A stretch of DNA of 64,000 bases from PLA3 sp964592235 (GCA_964592235.1 CAZQCF010000020.1:1-64000); one strand, 5' to 3'. Shown: positions 9,452-20,019, counted from the first letter of the stretch. Notes: generated by a model not told the origin, from the sequence alone. Made by a program: numbers and translations.

Positions 9452-9742
9452 AGATCCTCCCCCCCAGGCCCCATCTTCGGGCGCAGGAAATCAGCAGTGT
9501 GGAACGTCCCCGTGGACGCTGCCATGCCTCGATCAACAAGTAGCAATCGTGGTGCCGCACGGCAAACCCAGGCGGGGATTCATTTTCGGCGCGATAACCA
9601 CGGGCACGCCGGCGAGATAACTCGGCCGGACCTGCGTCATTGCGGATTAAGAGGATTGTGTCAATGGCACGGCTGCGCAGCAGCAGGGCCCCATTGGCGC
9701 AGGCTTGTGGTGAAACGGCAACACGTGAACCAGCGAGCGCGG
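9452..9742. other. Intergenic region upstream of the PEP-CTERM gene
   Basis: About 290 bases without a convincing gene. It must contain the promoter of the leftward PEP-CTERM gene and the 3' end of the hemerythrin unit. I see no clear terminator or promoter hexamers. Confidence 0.4.
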
Positions 9743-10195
9743 TTAGTCCTTTTCGCCGGTGTCGTCCGTAAACGCGGACATCAGAAGGAGCGTTTCTTCC
9801 TTTTCGTGGTGCTCCATGTACTGAAGCACGTCCTGAATTCGATGACAGATGTCGCGCAGGAGCAGCAGGTCGCCGGCTTGAATGCCCGGTAAATCGCGAT
9901 GCACCGCATCGATCAGCCGGATCATCTCGCGATGCTCATGCTGGAGTCGGTCCACTTCCTTCGAGAGGAACGGCCGCGCCTCGGTCACCGGGGTTAGATA
10001 ACCATCCTGTTCTTCCAGGGCGATGTGGCGAATCGTGTGTGCCCGGTAATGCTCAAAGAGCGCCCGCACGTCGGTGAGCCAGCGGTCGTGATCGATCCGC
10101 GGGACGATGGAGATCTTTTCCATCAGTTGGCGGGTGATGCCGCTGATCTTCTCCTGCTCTTCCTTGATCCAGGCGGCCAGTTGCTTGGCGTTCAT
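9743..10195 (-). CDS. Hemerythrin-like protein
   Basis: A 150-residue soluble four-helix protein. The start at 10195 has a strong Shine-Dalgarno (GGAGGA) just upstream; the longer frame adds only an unlikely tail. Iron-ligand candidates occur in the expected spacing: HYRAHTIRHIALEEQD in helix B, HEHREM in helix C and YMEHHEKEETLL in helix D. This fits a non-heme di-iron O2-binding hemerythrin or a DUF542/RIC-like variant. It is the last gene of a leftward set with a Cys-rich protein and a CBS-pair protein, opposite a globin-coupled sensor kinase, so an oxygen- or nitric-oxide-related role is likely. Confidence 0.82.
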   Translation of the reverse strand: MNAKQLAAWIKEEQEKISGITRQLMEKISIVPRIDHDRWLTDVRALFEHYRAHTIRHIALEEQDGYLTPVTEARPFLSKEVDRLQHEHREMIRLIDAVHRDLPGIQAGDLLLLRDICHRIQDVLQYMEHHEKEETLLLMSAFTDDTGEKD

Positions 10196-10285
10196 CGCGA
10201 ATCCTCCCGATTGGGTGATGGATGGGACGCAAGACGATGCCGCGGGATTATAAGCCGCGTCGGGCACAATGGAATGCGAACCGCC

Positions 10286-10633
10286 TCACCCCCGAGGCGG
10301 TTTGCCGCTTCGAGAACACGCGGCTTCGATCTCGTCGACCACAAGCGGCAGGTAGCTGTCCAGCGCGCAATCGAGGTGATCGCGCAGCGGACATCGCCCG
10401 TGTTCGTCCTCATTGCAGACGGCGCACAGATCGGTGCGGATTCGATCGAGATAGGGATCGATTCGGTCAGAGCTGACGGTTTGCACGACCTGCGCGATGG
10501 TCGGCAGCGCCTCGAAAATGACACAGGGCCGATCAGGCGGCAGGCTGCACCGATGGTCCGCGGTGTAACGAACGCAATTGGGGCAGATCTTGCTGCGAAG
10601 CGCGGCCTCCACAAGGTCCAACTGAAGCACCAT
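10286..10633 (-). CDS. Cysteine-rich hypothetical protein
   Basis: A 115-residue soluble protein that I do not recognise. Cysteines occur in pairs: KICPNCVRY near the N-terminus, CSLPPDRPC, then CAVCNEDEHGRCPLRDHLDC in the second half. Nine cysteines in this pattern suggest one or two metal sites (zinc or iron-sulfur). An alternative GTG start at 10651 would overlap the stop of the CBS gene as GTGA, which would couple their translation. Either way the two genes are tightly linked. The neighbours (hemerythrin, CBS pair) suggest a redox-related role, inferred only from context. Confidence 0.6.
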   Translation of the reverse strand: MVLQLDLVEAALRSKICPNCVRYTADHRCSLPPDRPCVIFEALPTIAQVVQTVSSDRIDPYLDRIRTDLCAVCNEDEHGRCPLRDHLDCALDSYLPLVVDEIEAACSRSGKPPRG

Positions 10634-10647
10634 GGCCCACCTCGCTT

Positions 10648-11052
10648 TCACGAGCCGGCTTCGACGGCGGTACGCTCGAGTAAGACCAGCAATCGCCGCA
10701 GAAGGTCGCGCGTACTAAGGATCCCCACAATGCGCTCACCGACCACAACGGGCAGCGAGCCAAAGCGATGTTCACACAGAATGCGCACCGCATCGGCCAG
10801 CGGCTGCTTCGGCGCGATGGACACGACATCCGTCGTCATTACGTCGCGCGCCAACAGGCCGGCGGTATCGGCGTTGGCGGCCGCCGCCGAACGGATGTCG
10901 CGATCGGTCACGATGCCGACTATGCGGTTGCTCTCGTCGATTACGGGAACCTGGTGAATCCGGTGCCGTCGAATCAATTCGGCGATGCGCGCGATCGGCT
11001 CGAACGTGTCCACCACGAAAGGGTCCGGGGTCATCACCTCTTCGACTAACAT
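10648..11052 (-). CDS. CBS-domain pair protein
   Basis: A 134-residue protein made of two CBS motifs, beginning VEEVMTPDPFVVD and LARDVMTTDVVSIAP, with the GIVTDRDIRS and GILSTRDLLRR signatures ending each. Tandem CBS modules bind adenosine nucleotides and act as energy or redox-linked sensors. The start at 11052 is supported by the SD-like GGGAG 8 bases upstream; a longer frame to 11142 adds a poor N-terminus. It is the first gene of the leftward hemerythrin set, and its promoter must share the 459-base divergent region with the sensor kinase. Confidence 0.85.
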   Translation of the reverse strand: MLVEEVMTPDPFVVDTFEPIARIAELIRRHRIHQVPVIDESNRIVGIVTDRDIRSAAAANADTAGLLARDVMTTDVVSIAPKQPLADAVRILCEHRFGSLPVVVGERIVGILSTRDLLRRLLVLLERTAVEAGS

Positions 11053-11511
11053 GATCGGACTCCCAGCCCGGACGAGCGTCAGGCGCCGCGCATCACCATC
11101 GCGAATCGACTCGGCGCGCGACATCGTCCAGCCGAAGGGCATGCGGCAAGGCTCATGCCACGAGCCATGCCCGACGTATTCAACTCAGGCACCTTCAAAA
11201 CGCGATGTCAGCCGCCAATCCCAAACTTTGATGAGCCAATTCCCGCATTGCCATGCGTGACTTCGCGCAGAGCGGAGCATCAGGATCGAGCTTTTAGCGT
11301 TGTGAACAGGTCCAGAACGCAATTGCGGAATTTGGCACGGTGATTGCTCTCTCAAGGTCAGCCGCTCGATTTCGAACCCGAGGCGCGGCAGGAAATCGTC
11401 TAAGTGTCGATCAGGATTCAACTTGTGACTGGGTCCAAACCGCATCATTCTCCACACGCCGTCCCCGAATGGGCTGTAAAGCCCGTCAAGTTCAGGGGTT
11501 ATAATTGGAGT
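11053..11511. other. Divergent regulatory region between CBS and globin-kinase operons
   Basis: About 460 bases with no convincing gene. On the plus strand it carries a consensus sigma-54 promoter at 11332-11348 and a TATAAT at 11500-11505. It must also contain the leftward promoter of the CBS-hemerythrin set, which I could not identify. Confidence 0.5.
11332..11348 (+). promoter_or_regulatory. Sigma-54 (-24/-12) promoter
   Basis: TTGGCACGGTGATTGCT matches the sigma-54 consensus YTGGCACGRNNNTTGCW at every fixed position, with the GG and GC dinucleotides in the correct spacing. Transcription would start near 11359 and run into the kinase/response-regulator operon. The operon encodes a sigma-54 activator, so autoregulation is likely. 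Confidence 0.85.
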
Positions 11512-12699
11512 ATGTCTTCTGATCTCTTTCGCGAGATGAAGAGCTATCTCCAATTCAACGAAGCTGACGCGACGGCGCTCGCGCAAATACGCGCACGGAT
11601 AAGAACGCAGCTTCCCCAGGTCGTCGAACACTTTTACGCACGCCTGAATCAGCACCCCGGCGCCAGCGCTGTATTCCGCGGCGATGAAGAGATGATGGCG
11701 CGGCTCCGCCGTACCCTCCTCGGCTGGTTGGACGAACTCTTCAGCGGCACCTACGACAACGACTACTTCGAATCGCGATGTCGCATCGGGCGCACACACG
11801 TCCGGGTGGAACTGCCGCAGCACTACATGTTCATGGCGATGAACGTCATTCGGCTCGAATTGAGCAGTCGGATTCGCCAGCTCGACCTTCCCAAGGCGGC
11901 GCAGGGAGCAACGCTGAACGCTCTGCACAAGGTGCTGGACCTCGAACTGGCCATCATGAACCAGACGTATCGCGAGGACCTTGTCCGCCAGATGCAGGAC
12001 CTCGAACGTGCCCACTACGAGCAGCGTATCAGCGAAGCCGAGCACCTCGCCACGATCGGTCAGCTCGCGGCTTCGCTGGCGCACGAGATCAAGAACCCGC
12101 TTGCGGGAATCAGCGGCGCGATCCAAGTGCTCGGCGCGGGCATGGCGGCCAACCATCCGCACCGCGAAATCATCGCCGAGTCGCTGCGACAGATCGACCG
12201 ACTCGATGCGGCCGTGCGCGACCTGCTGATCTACGCCCGGCCCAAGCCGCCGGAAAAGTCCCGTGTCGATTTGTGCGAACTCATCGGCCATGTGCTCGTT
12301 CTGCTGCGGGAGGAGCCGGCGTTTCGGGATGTGCGCGTGATGTGCGAGAACATGGAGGCATCCTGCACCGTGCAGGCGGACGAGGCACAACTACACCAGG
12401 TCGTGTCGAACCTGTTGCTCAACGCGGCGCATGCCTGCGAACGCGGCGGCACGATTCGATGTCGAATTGATGAGGCCGACGCCCTGGTGCGCCTGACCAT
12501 CGAAGACAACGGCTGCGGCATGGCGTCGGATGTGCTGGTGCGGGTGTTCGAGCCGTTTTACACCACCAAGGCGCGTGGGACGGGACTAGGCCTGTCGATC
12601 TGCAAGCGCATCGTCGAAGCACACCGTGGGGCGATGGATATTGAGAGCAAGATTGGGAAGGGCACGCGCGTCACCGTGGAAATCCCGGCTGGAATGTAG
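11512..12699 (+). CDS. Globin-coupled sensor histidine kinase
   Basis: A 395-residue soluble kinase without membrane segments. Residues 1-160 are a protoglobin/globin-coupled sensor domain: a B-helix tyrosine in EHFYARLNQHP (Tyr42) and the proximal heme histidine in RIGRTHVRV (His96). A short coiled coil leads to the kinase core with the H-box SLAHEIKNPL (His191), the N-box QVVSNLLLNAAHAC and the ATP-lid motifs DNGCGM and GTGLGLSICKRI. Heme-bound O2, CO or NO probably sets kinase activity. The start at 11512 is chosen because the globin domain begins there; a GTG at 11404 would add an unlikely tail. It is followed after 62 bases by its likely partner, a sigma-54 response regulator. Confidence 0.88.
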   Translation: MSSDLFREMKSYLQFNEADATALAQIRARIRTQLPQVVEHFYARLNQHPGASAVFRGDEEMMARLRRTLLGWLDELFSGTYDNDYFESRCRIGRTHVRVELPQHYMFMAMNVIRLELSSRIRQLDLPKAAQGATLNALHKVLDLELAIMNQTYREDLVRQMQDLERAHYEQRISEAEHLATIGQLAASLAHEIKNPLAGISGAIQVLGAGMAANHPHREIIAESLRQIDRLDAAVRDLLIYARPKPPEKSRVDLCELIGHVLVLLREEPAFRDVRVMCENMEASCTVQADEAQLHQVVSNLLLNAAHACERGGTIRCRIDEADALVRLTIEDNGCGMASDVLVRVFEPFYTTKARGTGLGLSICKRIVEAHRGAMDIESKIGKGTRVTVEIPAGM

Positions 12700-12761
12700 G
12701 GCAGTGCGGGCGTCTCGTCTGCACGACCCGTCAATTGTCGAAATTGGGAGTACGAAGCACC

Positions 12762-14147
<1,386 letters not shown>

Positions 14148-14599
14148 GCGCGTGAAACGACGCCCTAACCGAGCCGCGACCCACTGGTCTGGGACTCGCT
14201 GTGTCGAGTCTTCGGCCTGACGGTTGCGGTTCGGATCTACGCGTTGTTCAAGAATCCCCCTCAATTCGCTTCCGTTCAAACCCCTACCTTAAGAGACCCG
14301 AGCGGGGTAAAATAGCATTTCATGTTGTGCGTTTACGCCCGAACCGGTTGCGGGGCGGTAAACCGTTCGACTCATCGGCTTATCCGAGAAACATCAGGCC
14401 CGGCGGCTCGCGTCTGCACGAGGCAGGCACGAGAAACAGCCGAGCCTGATCGGCAGACGAGGGTCAGCGCCTGCCCTGGAGGGTGGGAAGAGAAGTTGAA
14501 GCGTTTTGCTTCTCATGGGAAGACGCATCAGACTCGCAAACGGCTACCGGAGAATTCAAGGAAAAAGTCGGACTGCGAGAGGCAGCGCGACGGCATGGC
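14148..14599. other. Intergenic region before the ECF sigma gene
   Basis: About 450 bases without a supported gene. A weak -10-like TAAAAT lies at 14308-14313 with no good -35. The sigma gene's frame is open further upstream (from 14483), but that part has an unlikely amino-acid composition. Confidence 0.35.
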
Positions 14600-15178
14600 A
14601 TGACCCTGACCGATTCGGAACTGATGGCCCAGTTGCAGGCGGGCAATGACGCCGCGGTGGAGGAGATCAGCCACCGCTATGGCACCGAGCTGCGCCTGTT
14701 CTGTCAGCGCATGGTGTACGATGCAGCACTAGCCGAAGACATCGTACAGGACGTGCTGCTCAAGTGCTGCCGCATGTCGGAGCAGACGCGCCCCAGCGGC
14801 AGCCTCCGCGGGTGGCTCTATCAGGTCACGCGCAACCGCTCGATCGACGAGATTCGGCGGATGCACCCCAAGGCCCGGCTGTCGGCGCTGGCCACGAGTC
14901 GACACCTGTTCGAGCGCGGGGCGATTCCACTGGACAAGAAGTCAACCCCGGCGGGTCAGGCGATGAAGGCCGACCGCGCCCAGCGCGTGCAGATGACGAT
15001 CGAGTCGATGGATGAGCCGCTGCGCGAAGTGGTGATTCTCTACTTCTTTCAGGGCTTGTCGCGCGAGGAAGTGGCCGAGGCCGTAGGCCTGTCGCTGGCG
15101 GGTGTGAAGGCCCGGTTGTCGAAGGCGACGCGCGAGCTGCGCGAGCACCTCAAATCGTTTGACGATTCGTCGTTATGA
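14600..15178 (+). CDS. ECF-type RNA polymerase sigma factor
   Basis: A 192-residue sigma-70 family regulator. Region 2 spans LRLFCQRMVYDAALAEDIVQD to the second conserved block GWLYQVTRNRSIDEIRR. Region 4 is an HTH, EVVILYFFQGLSREEVAEAV followed by VKARLSKATRELR. There is no region 1 or 3. It overlaps the next gene by four bases (ATGA), so it is translationally coupled to a kinase whose N-terminus is an anti-sigma zinc finger. That is the expected partner for an ECF factor of the planctomycete STK-linked type. The start is uncertain: 14600 is chosen because homology begins there, though its SD is weak. Confidence 0.85.
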   Translation: MTLTDSELMAQLQAGNDAAVEEISHRYGTELRLFCQRMVYDAALAEDIVQDVLLKCCRMSEQTRPSGSLRGWLYQVTRNRSIDEIRRMHPKARLSALATSRHLFERGAIPLDKKSTPAGQAMKADRAQRVQMTIESMDEPLREVVILYFFQGLSREEVAEAVGLSLAGVKARLSKATRELREHLKSFDDSSL

Positions 15179-18030
15179 ACTGCGAAGAAGCCGACGGGCT
15201 GCTGCTCGATTACGTCGAGGAGACGCTGGACGCCTCGCAGCGTGCCGCGCTGGAGGGCCACCTGGCGAAGTGTTCGCGCTGCCGCACCGCGCTGCGCGAC
15301 ACGCGTCATCTGCTGGGTGCATTGAGCGCAGCGCGCGAGCAGGAGGGGCGGCGTCAGCACAGCGCGCCGCGCGACGCGGCCCCCTCGCGGGACGCTCGAA
15401 CACCGACGGCGTGGAAGCCCGGCAGTCGGCTGGGGGATTTTGAGATTGTCGGTGAGATCGGCCGCGGCGGGATGGGCGTGGTCTATCGCGCGCGGCAGTT
15501 GTCGCTCAATCGCATCGTAGCCCTGAAGGTGTTGCCCGCGCTGGCCGGCGCGGATGAGAAGGCCGTGTCGCGTTTCGTGCGCGAGGCCCAGGCGGCCGCC
15601 CGGCTGCATCACACGAACATCGTGCCGGTTTACGCGCAGGGTCAGCACGACGGGCATTTTTACTACGCGATGGAACTGATCGACGGCGAGAGCCTCGATC
15701 GCGTCATTCGCAGGCGCCGCGCGGGAGCCGTGGCACGCGACCGATCATCGAAAGTGGGCCATGCCCACCCTGCGCAATCACCGGCCGCACACGCACCGCC
15801 TCTTGACGACTTCCACACGGCCAGCGCTGCGTTGCTGGTGTCACTCGACGGGTCTCGCTTCCGGGATGTGGCGAAACTCATTTGCGGCGCGGCCGAGGGG
15901 CTGGAGCACGCGAATACGGCGGGCGTGCTCCACCGTGATATCAAACCGCAGAATCTCCTGCTTGGCTCGGACGGGCAATTGCATATCACCGACTTCGGCC
16001 TGGCGCGGTTGCTCGATGAACCCGGGATGACGCTCACGGGCGAGATGATCGGCACGCCGGCCTACATGTCGCCCGAGCAAGTGGGCTTCGCGCGCCGCAC
16101 GGTCGATCATCGCACAGATGTGTTCTCGCTGGGCGTCACAATGTATGAATTGCTCACACTGGAGCGTCCGTTCGACGGCGAGACGCGCGAGCAGCTCGTG
16201 GCGCGAATCTGCACGCGCGAGCCGAAGCCGCCGCGAAAGATTAACCCGTCGATTCCAACGGACCTGGAGACCATCTGTCTGCGGGCGCTGGAGAAGGACG
16301 CGACCCGGCGCTATGCGAGCGCCGGCGCGCTGGCCGCCGACCTGCGCCGATTCGTCGAGAATCGACCGATCCATGCGCGGCGCGTGGGCCTGCTGGAGAA
16401 AAGCTGGAAATTCATCCGTCGGCATCCGGCTCTGACGACGATCTGCGTCCTCGTGGCCCTGCTGATCGGAGGCGGGCTGCTCTGGCGCAGCCAGTCGATG
16501 CAAGCACGGCGAGAGCGAAGCAGTGAGTTGATCGCCCGCGCGTTCAGCCTGCTGGCCCACGAGGACTACCGAAAACCGGCCGAGGCCAAGCAACTGCTCG
16601 AGCAGGCCCAGGCGCTCTGGCCCGCCGAGGACGGCGAGTGGAATGCAATCGAGCGGATCACAGCCGGTCTCGCCGATCTTCGCGCGGACCCGCAGGAGGC
16701 TGTCAGAATACTGACACAAGCCGTCGCGGCGGCAAAGTCACCCGATGAGCGACGCACTGCACGGTACCTGCTCGCATGGGCCGAGCGGCTGCGAACCGGT
16801 CGGCTGGACGGTGAGGCCCTGCGCTGGCTGGCTGAAGCCGACGCCATTCCCGGCGAGCGCTCGGCGGAGGAGCATTTTTTCCGAGGGCAGGCGCTGGTGC
16901 GCCATCGGCCGGACGAAGCCATCGGCGAGTTCCGGCTGGCACGGGAGAAGCGAAACAACTACGCGCAGGCCATGCTGCACCTGGCGCGGGCGCTGAATAC
17001 GAAGATGTACCACCAGCGGCGGCACGATACGTTCGATGAACAGGAGCGCGTGCTGCTCAACGCGTGCGAGCTGCAATCGTCGCAGGCCTACCCGTGCTAC
17101 CTGCTCTCGATCACGTATCGTCTTTCGGCGGAGATCTATGAGCGCGCGCGAACGGATTCCAAGCGGCGCGATGAGCATTCTGAGTGGGCACTGCACTGGG
17201 CGCGCGAGGCCCAGCGGCGCGAGCCGACCAGCCCGCGCGGCTACGCCTGCGAGGCCGAGTACTGGGAAGCCGTCGGGGATTTCAATCGAGCGATCGATGC
17301 ACGCAATCGAGGCGAACCGCACTGCCGCTCTCCGGACGACCTCGCAGAACTGCACGAGTATCGCTGGCGATTGTATTACTGGCTGGGGCGATCCGACGAA
17401 GCGCTGGCCGACCTTCGCGCGTTGCAGGAGTTCACCACGCCCGGGGCCGGGGGACAGGGCGACGCCCGCCGCATCTGGTTCGCCGGCCTCTTCCCCGCGC
17501 TGATTCTCCTCGACAAGGGGCAGCCCGAGGTGGCGGAGCGAATGGTGCGCGACGTGGCCGACGCCGACCTCCGCAGCGCCCGCGCGAGCTATTCCGCCGC
17601 CGCGATCCTGCGACTGGTGGGCCGACTCGACGAGGCGGAGAAGCTGATTGCGCGAATCCCGGCTGATGCCGAGCCGCTCGCGGTCATGGAAGAGTCGGCG
17701 CCACCCGACTGGGAGCGAAAGATTCGAGACGTTTGCAGCGGCCGCCAGACGCTCTCGGCGCTGCGCGCCGCCGCCGATGACTCCATGCGGCGAAACAAGC
17801 TCCTCTGGTCGGCCGCCTATTTCTTCGACGGGGTGCGCCAGCTTGCCGACGGCAAGCGAGATACAGCCATCACATTGCTGGACGCCTGTGAACAGACCTT
17901 CGATTACGCGGATTACTGCTATGCGGCACGGGTCATCCTGGGGCGAATGCAGCGCGATCCGGCATGGCCGGCAATTGTTCCGAGCGGACCTCCCCGCCCT
18001 CCTGGCGGTGCGTCCGGTGAAGGAAAGTAG
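15175..18030 (+). CDS. Anti-sigma zinc finger / serine-threonine kinase / TPR membrane protein
   Basis: A 951-residue mosaic protein. Residues 1-45 are an anti-sigma zinc finger with the H-x3-C-x2-C signature (His29, Cys33, Cys36). Residues 88-395 are a Hanks-type kinase: glycine loop GEIGRGGMGVVY, Lys118, catalytic HRDIKPQN (253-260), DFG (273-275) and APE-like SPEQ. A transmembrane helix lies at about 420-436, followed by an extracytoplasmic TPR-like region to the end. Between kinase lobes is an unusual 45-residue insert (about 182-227) encoded partly by a palindromic DNA repeat at 15754-15768. Fusion of anti-sigma finger, kinase and sensor region, coupled to an ECF gene, suggests signal-controlled release of the sigma factor. 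Confidence 0.88.
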   Translation: MNCEEADGLLLDYVEETLDASQRAALEGHLAKCSRCRTALRDTRHLLGALSAAREQEGRRQHSAPRDAAPSRDARTPTAWKPGSRLGDFEIVGEIGRGGMGVVYRARQLSLNRIVALKVLPALAGADEKAVSRFVREAQAAARLHHTNIVPVYAQGQHDGHFYYAMELIDGESLDRVIRRRRAGAVARDRSSKVGHAHPAQSPAAHAPPLDDFHTASAALLVSLDGSRFRDVAKLICGAAEGLEHANTAGVLHRDIKPQNLLLGSDGQLHITDFGLARLLDEPGMTLTGEMIGTPAYMSPEQVGFARRTVDHRTDVFSLGVTMYELLTLERPFDGETREQLVARICTREPKPPRKINPSIPTDLETICLRALEKDATRRYASAGALAADLRRFVENRPIHARRVGLLEKSWKFIRRHPALTTICVLVALLIGGGLLWRSQSMQARRERSSELIARAFSLLAHEDYRKPAEAKQLLEQAQALWPAEDGEWNAIERITAGLADLRADPQEAVRILTQAVAAAKSPDERRTARYLLAWAERLRTGRLDGEALRWLAEADAIPGERSAEEHFFRGQALVRHRPDEAIGEFRLAREKRNNYAQAMLHLARALNTKMYHQRRHDTFDEQERVLLNACELQSSQAYPCYLLSITYRLSAEIYERARTDSKRRDEHSEWALHWAREAQRREPTSPRGYACEAEYWEAVGDFNRAIDARNRGEPHCRSPDDLAELHEYRWRLYYWLGRSDEALADLRALQEFTTPGAGGQGDARRIWFAGLFPALILLDKGQPEVAERMVRDVADADLRSARASYSAAAILRLVGRLDEAEKLIARIPADAEPLAVMEESAPPDWERKIRDVCSGRQTLSALRAAADDSMRRNKLLWSAAYFFDGVRQLADGKRDTAITLLDACEQTFDYADYCYAARVILGRMQRDPAWPAIVPSGPPRPPGGASGEGK
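15754..15768. repeat. Perfect palindrome inside the kinase gene
   Basis: GTGGGC-CAT-GCCCAC is a perfect 6-bp stem with a 3-base loop, followed by CCTGC. It lies in-frame in the region encoding an insertion between kinase subdomains, and it resembles the intergenic hairpins at 56467-56491. Confidence 0.6.
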
Positions 18031-18176
18031 CCGAAACCCGCCCGCGGCCCGTCATCTCGTGGGGTCCATTGGTTATACTGGTGTAACTGGTAGCCGAAGG
18101 GGCGGCGTCCGCGCACGCCCCAGTCAGCGTTCCGAGTCTCATCCCGCAAGCGGCCGCCGGACCTGGAGGAGTAGCC

Positions 18177-19934
18177 ATGTATTCACGCGGGAGAATCCTG
18201 AAACTCGTGTGCGCCGGGGCCGCTGCGACGATGGCGCTGGTGGCGGCATGGCGCGCAACGCCGGTCTCGGCGCAGCCGCCGGCCGACGTGCCGATCCGCG
18301 CGCCGCTGTTCACGATTGACGCGGCCTCGCCGACGATCGGCGGCCCCATTACCGCCTCGGCGATCCTTCAGAAGCCCGGACCGACCGTTCGATTCCCCGG
18401 CCCGGCGCTGGGATTGAACCACCCGGCGGACGATCTCGACGGGTTCAGTTTCAACCGCGGCAGCGTCCTGCCATCACAGACGTTTGTCATTTTATTCAGC
18501 GTCGATCGCGCCAGCATCGGCGCCGCGTCGGCCGATCCCGATCTCGTCACCGCCGGAAAGCCTTTCAACGTGCAGCACCAGGCGCTGCGCCATCAGGCTG
18601 CCGGAGATATTTACTTAAGCACATCCGGCTTCACGCGCAACGGGCCGACGCCGTTTCTGCTCGTCACGCCCGACAACAACACGCTCGGCCGCAACGGCGG
18701 TGATACGGGCGGCGTCGATCTCGATCTCAAGCCCGAAGAGCCGCCGATTGTCGACGTCGACCCGCAACCGCAGGACGAGTTGCAGGGCATGAGCAGCCCC
18801 GGCGTGCCGGCAGCCGCGCTGGAATCCGGCATTCCGGGCGACATGCTTTTCTACTCGGCGACGCGCAACAGCCCTTCGCTGCAGACGCTGCCCGGCGGGG
18901 TGCCGAGCGGGGCGAACATCTACGTGGACTTCAATCCCGAAGGACCGGGCGGCGAGCAGCTTTACGTCAGTGCCGCGCAGCTCGGTCTGATGCCCGGCAT
19001 CACCGGCGACGATATCGACGATTTCATCGTCTTCGACAACGGCAACGGGATTTTCAACCCCGGCATCGACCAGGTGGTCTTCTCGCTGACGCGCGACTCG
19101 CCGACCGTCGCGATGCCCGGACGCGGGCCGGCCGATCTGTTCACGTCCACGGGCGGCGGCCTGTTTGTCCCCTACGCCTTTGCGACGGACTTCGGACTCG
19201 GCGATCTGGACAACATCGACGGCCTCGATCTGTTGCTGACGGACGATGTGAACACGACGGTGCTTCAGAGCGCCATTCGGCTGGTGCTGCCCGGCGATCA
19301 CGATCACAACGGCGTGCTCGACGGGTTGGACTGCTACCAGTTCTCGGCGTGCTACAGCGGACCGGGTGTTTCGTATGACGATGATGGTCCCGCGCTGGTC
19401 AACGTAGCGGTCGGGCCGGGCGATGTATTCTCGCCACCCGACGTGATCGTTGAAGTGGGTGACACGGTGCGCTGGACCTGGATGGGTGGAACGCACAACG
19501 TGATCAGCGGGCTGGACGGGTCGCCCGACGGCGCGTTCAACTCCGGACCGGCGACGGGCACCGTGGGGAACATGTTCAACGTCCTGTTTAGCGACGCGTT
19601 TCTGAATGTCCACACACATCCGAACTGGGCGTTTCCCTATTACTGCGGCGTTCACCTCAATCTCGGCGCGGTCAGCGTCGTGTCCGACCCGTGCGCGACG
19701 TATGACCTGGACTTTGATGGCGACGTGGACTGCGGCGACTGGATCAAGTTCCGAATCGTGTATGAGCAGGTCAACAAGGGCGACGTCTGCGTGCCGCTCA
19801 CCGTGCCCGAGTTCGTCGATGCCCTGCTCGGCTTCCCCCAGCAGCCGCATCATCTGTGCTGGGCCGACATGAATCTCGACGGCAAGGCCAACGGACTGGA
19901 TGTGCGGCCGTACCTCGCGGCGATTCTGCCGTGA
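18177..19934 (+). CDS. Exported protein with cupredoxin-like and dockerin-like C-terminal parts
   Basis: A 585-residue exported protein with a strong SD (GGAGG about 8 bases upstream of the ATG) and a signal peptide ending in ATPVSAQ. The first 380 residues are a beta-rich region of unknown function. A dockerin/EF-hand-like turn follows (DHDHNGVLDGLDCYQF). Next is a plastocyanin-like domain: GDTVRWTWMGGTHNVIS with a candidate copper histidine, then FPYYCGVH with a cysteine and second histidine. The tail holds two more D-rich EF-type repeats (DLDFDGDVDCGDW, DMNLDGKANGLDV). The cupredoxin may bind type 1 copper; no methionine ligand is identified. It follows the kinase gene by 146 bases and could be a target of that sigma system, which is speculative. 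Confidence 0.75.
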   Translation: MYSRGRILKLVCAGAAATMALVAAWRATPVSAQPPADVPIRAPLFTIDAASPTIGGPITASAILQKPGPTVRFPGPALGLNHPADDLDGFSFNRGSVLPSQTFVILFSVDRASIGAASADPDLVTAGKPFNVQHQALRHQAAGDIYLSTSGFTRNGPTPFLLVTPDNNTLGRNGGDTGGVDLDLKPEEPPIVDVDPQPQDELQGMSSPGVPAAALESGIPGDMLFYSATRNSPSLQTLPGGVPSGANIYVDFNPEGPGGEQLYVSAAQLGLMPGITGDDIDDFIVFDNGNGIFNPGIDQVVFSLTRDSPTVAMPGRGPADLFTSTGGGLFVPYAFATDFGLGDLDNIDGLDLLLTDDVNTTVLQSAIRLVLPGDHDHNGVLDGLDCYQFSACYSGPGVSYDDDGPALVNVAVGPGDVFSPPDVIVEVGDTVRWTWMGGTHNVISGLDGSPDGAFNSGPATGTVGNMFNVLFSDAFLNVHTHPNWAFPYYCGVHLNLGAVSVVSDPCATYDLDFDGDVDCGDWIKFRIVYEQVNKGDVCVPLTVPEFVDALLGFPQQPHHLCWADMNLDGKANGLDVRPYLAAILP

Positions 19935-19996
19935 GCATCGGTCAGTGGTCAGTAGGTAGCGGCTAAGTAGAACCGAGCAAGCCTTCCTGTTGTGTG

Positions 19997-20019
19997 GCAC
20001 AGGCTAATAGCCTGTGCCG
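19997..20019. repeat. Palindromic repeat, first half of a paired-hairpin element
   Basis: GGCACAGGCTA and TAGCCTGTGCC form an 11-bp palindrome around a single base. With the neighbouring palindrome at 20018-20040 it is framed by TGTGT and CACAC, so the whole unit is symmetrical. Confidence 0.7.
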
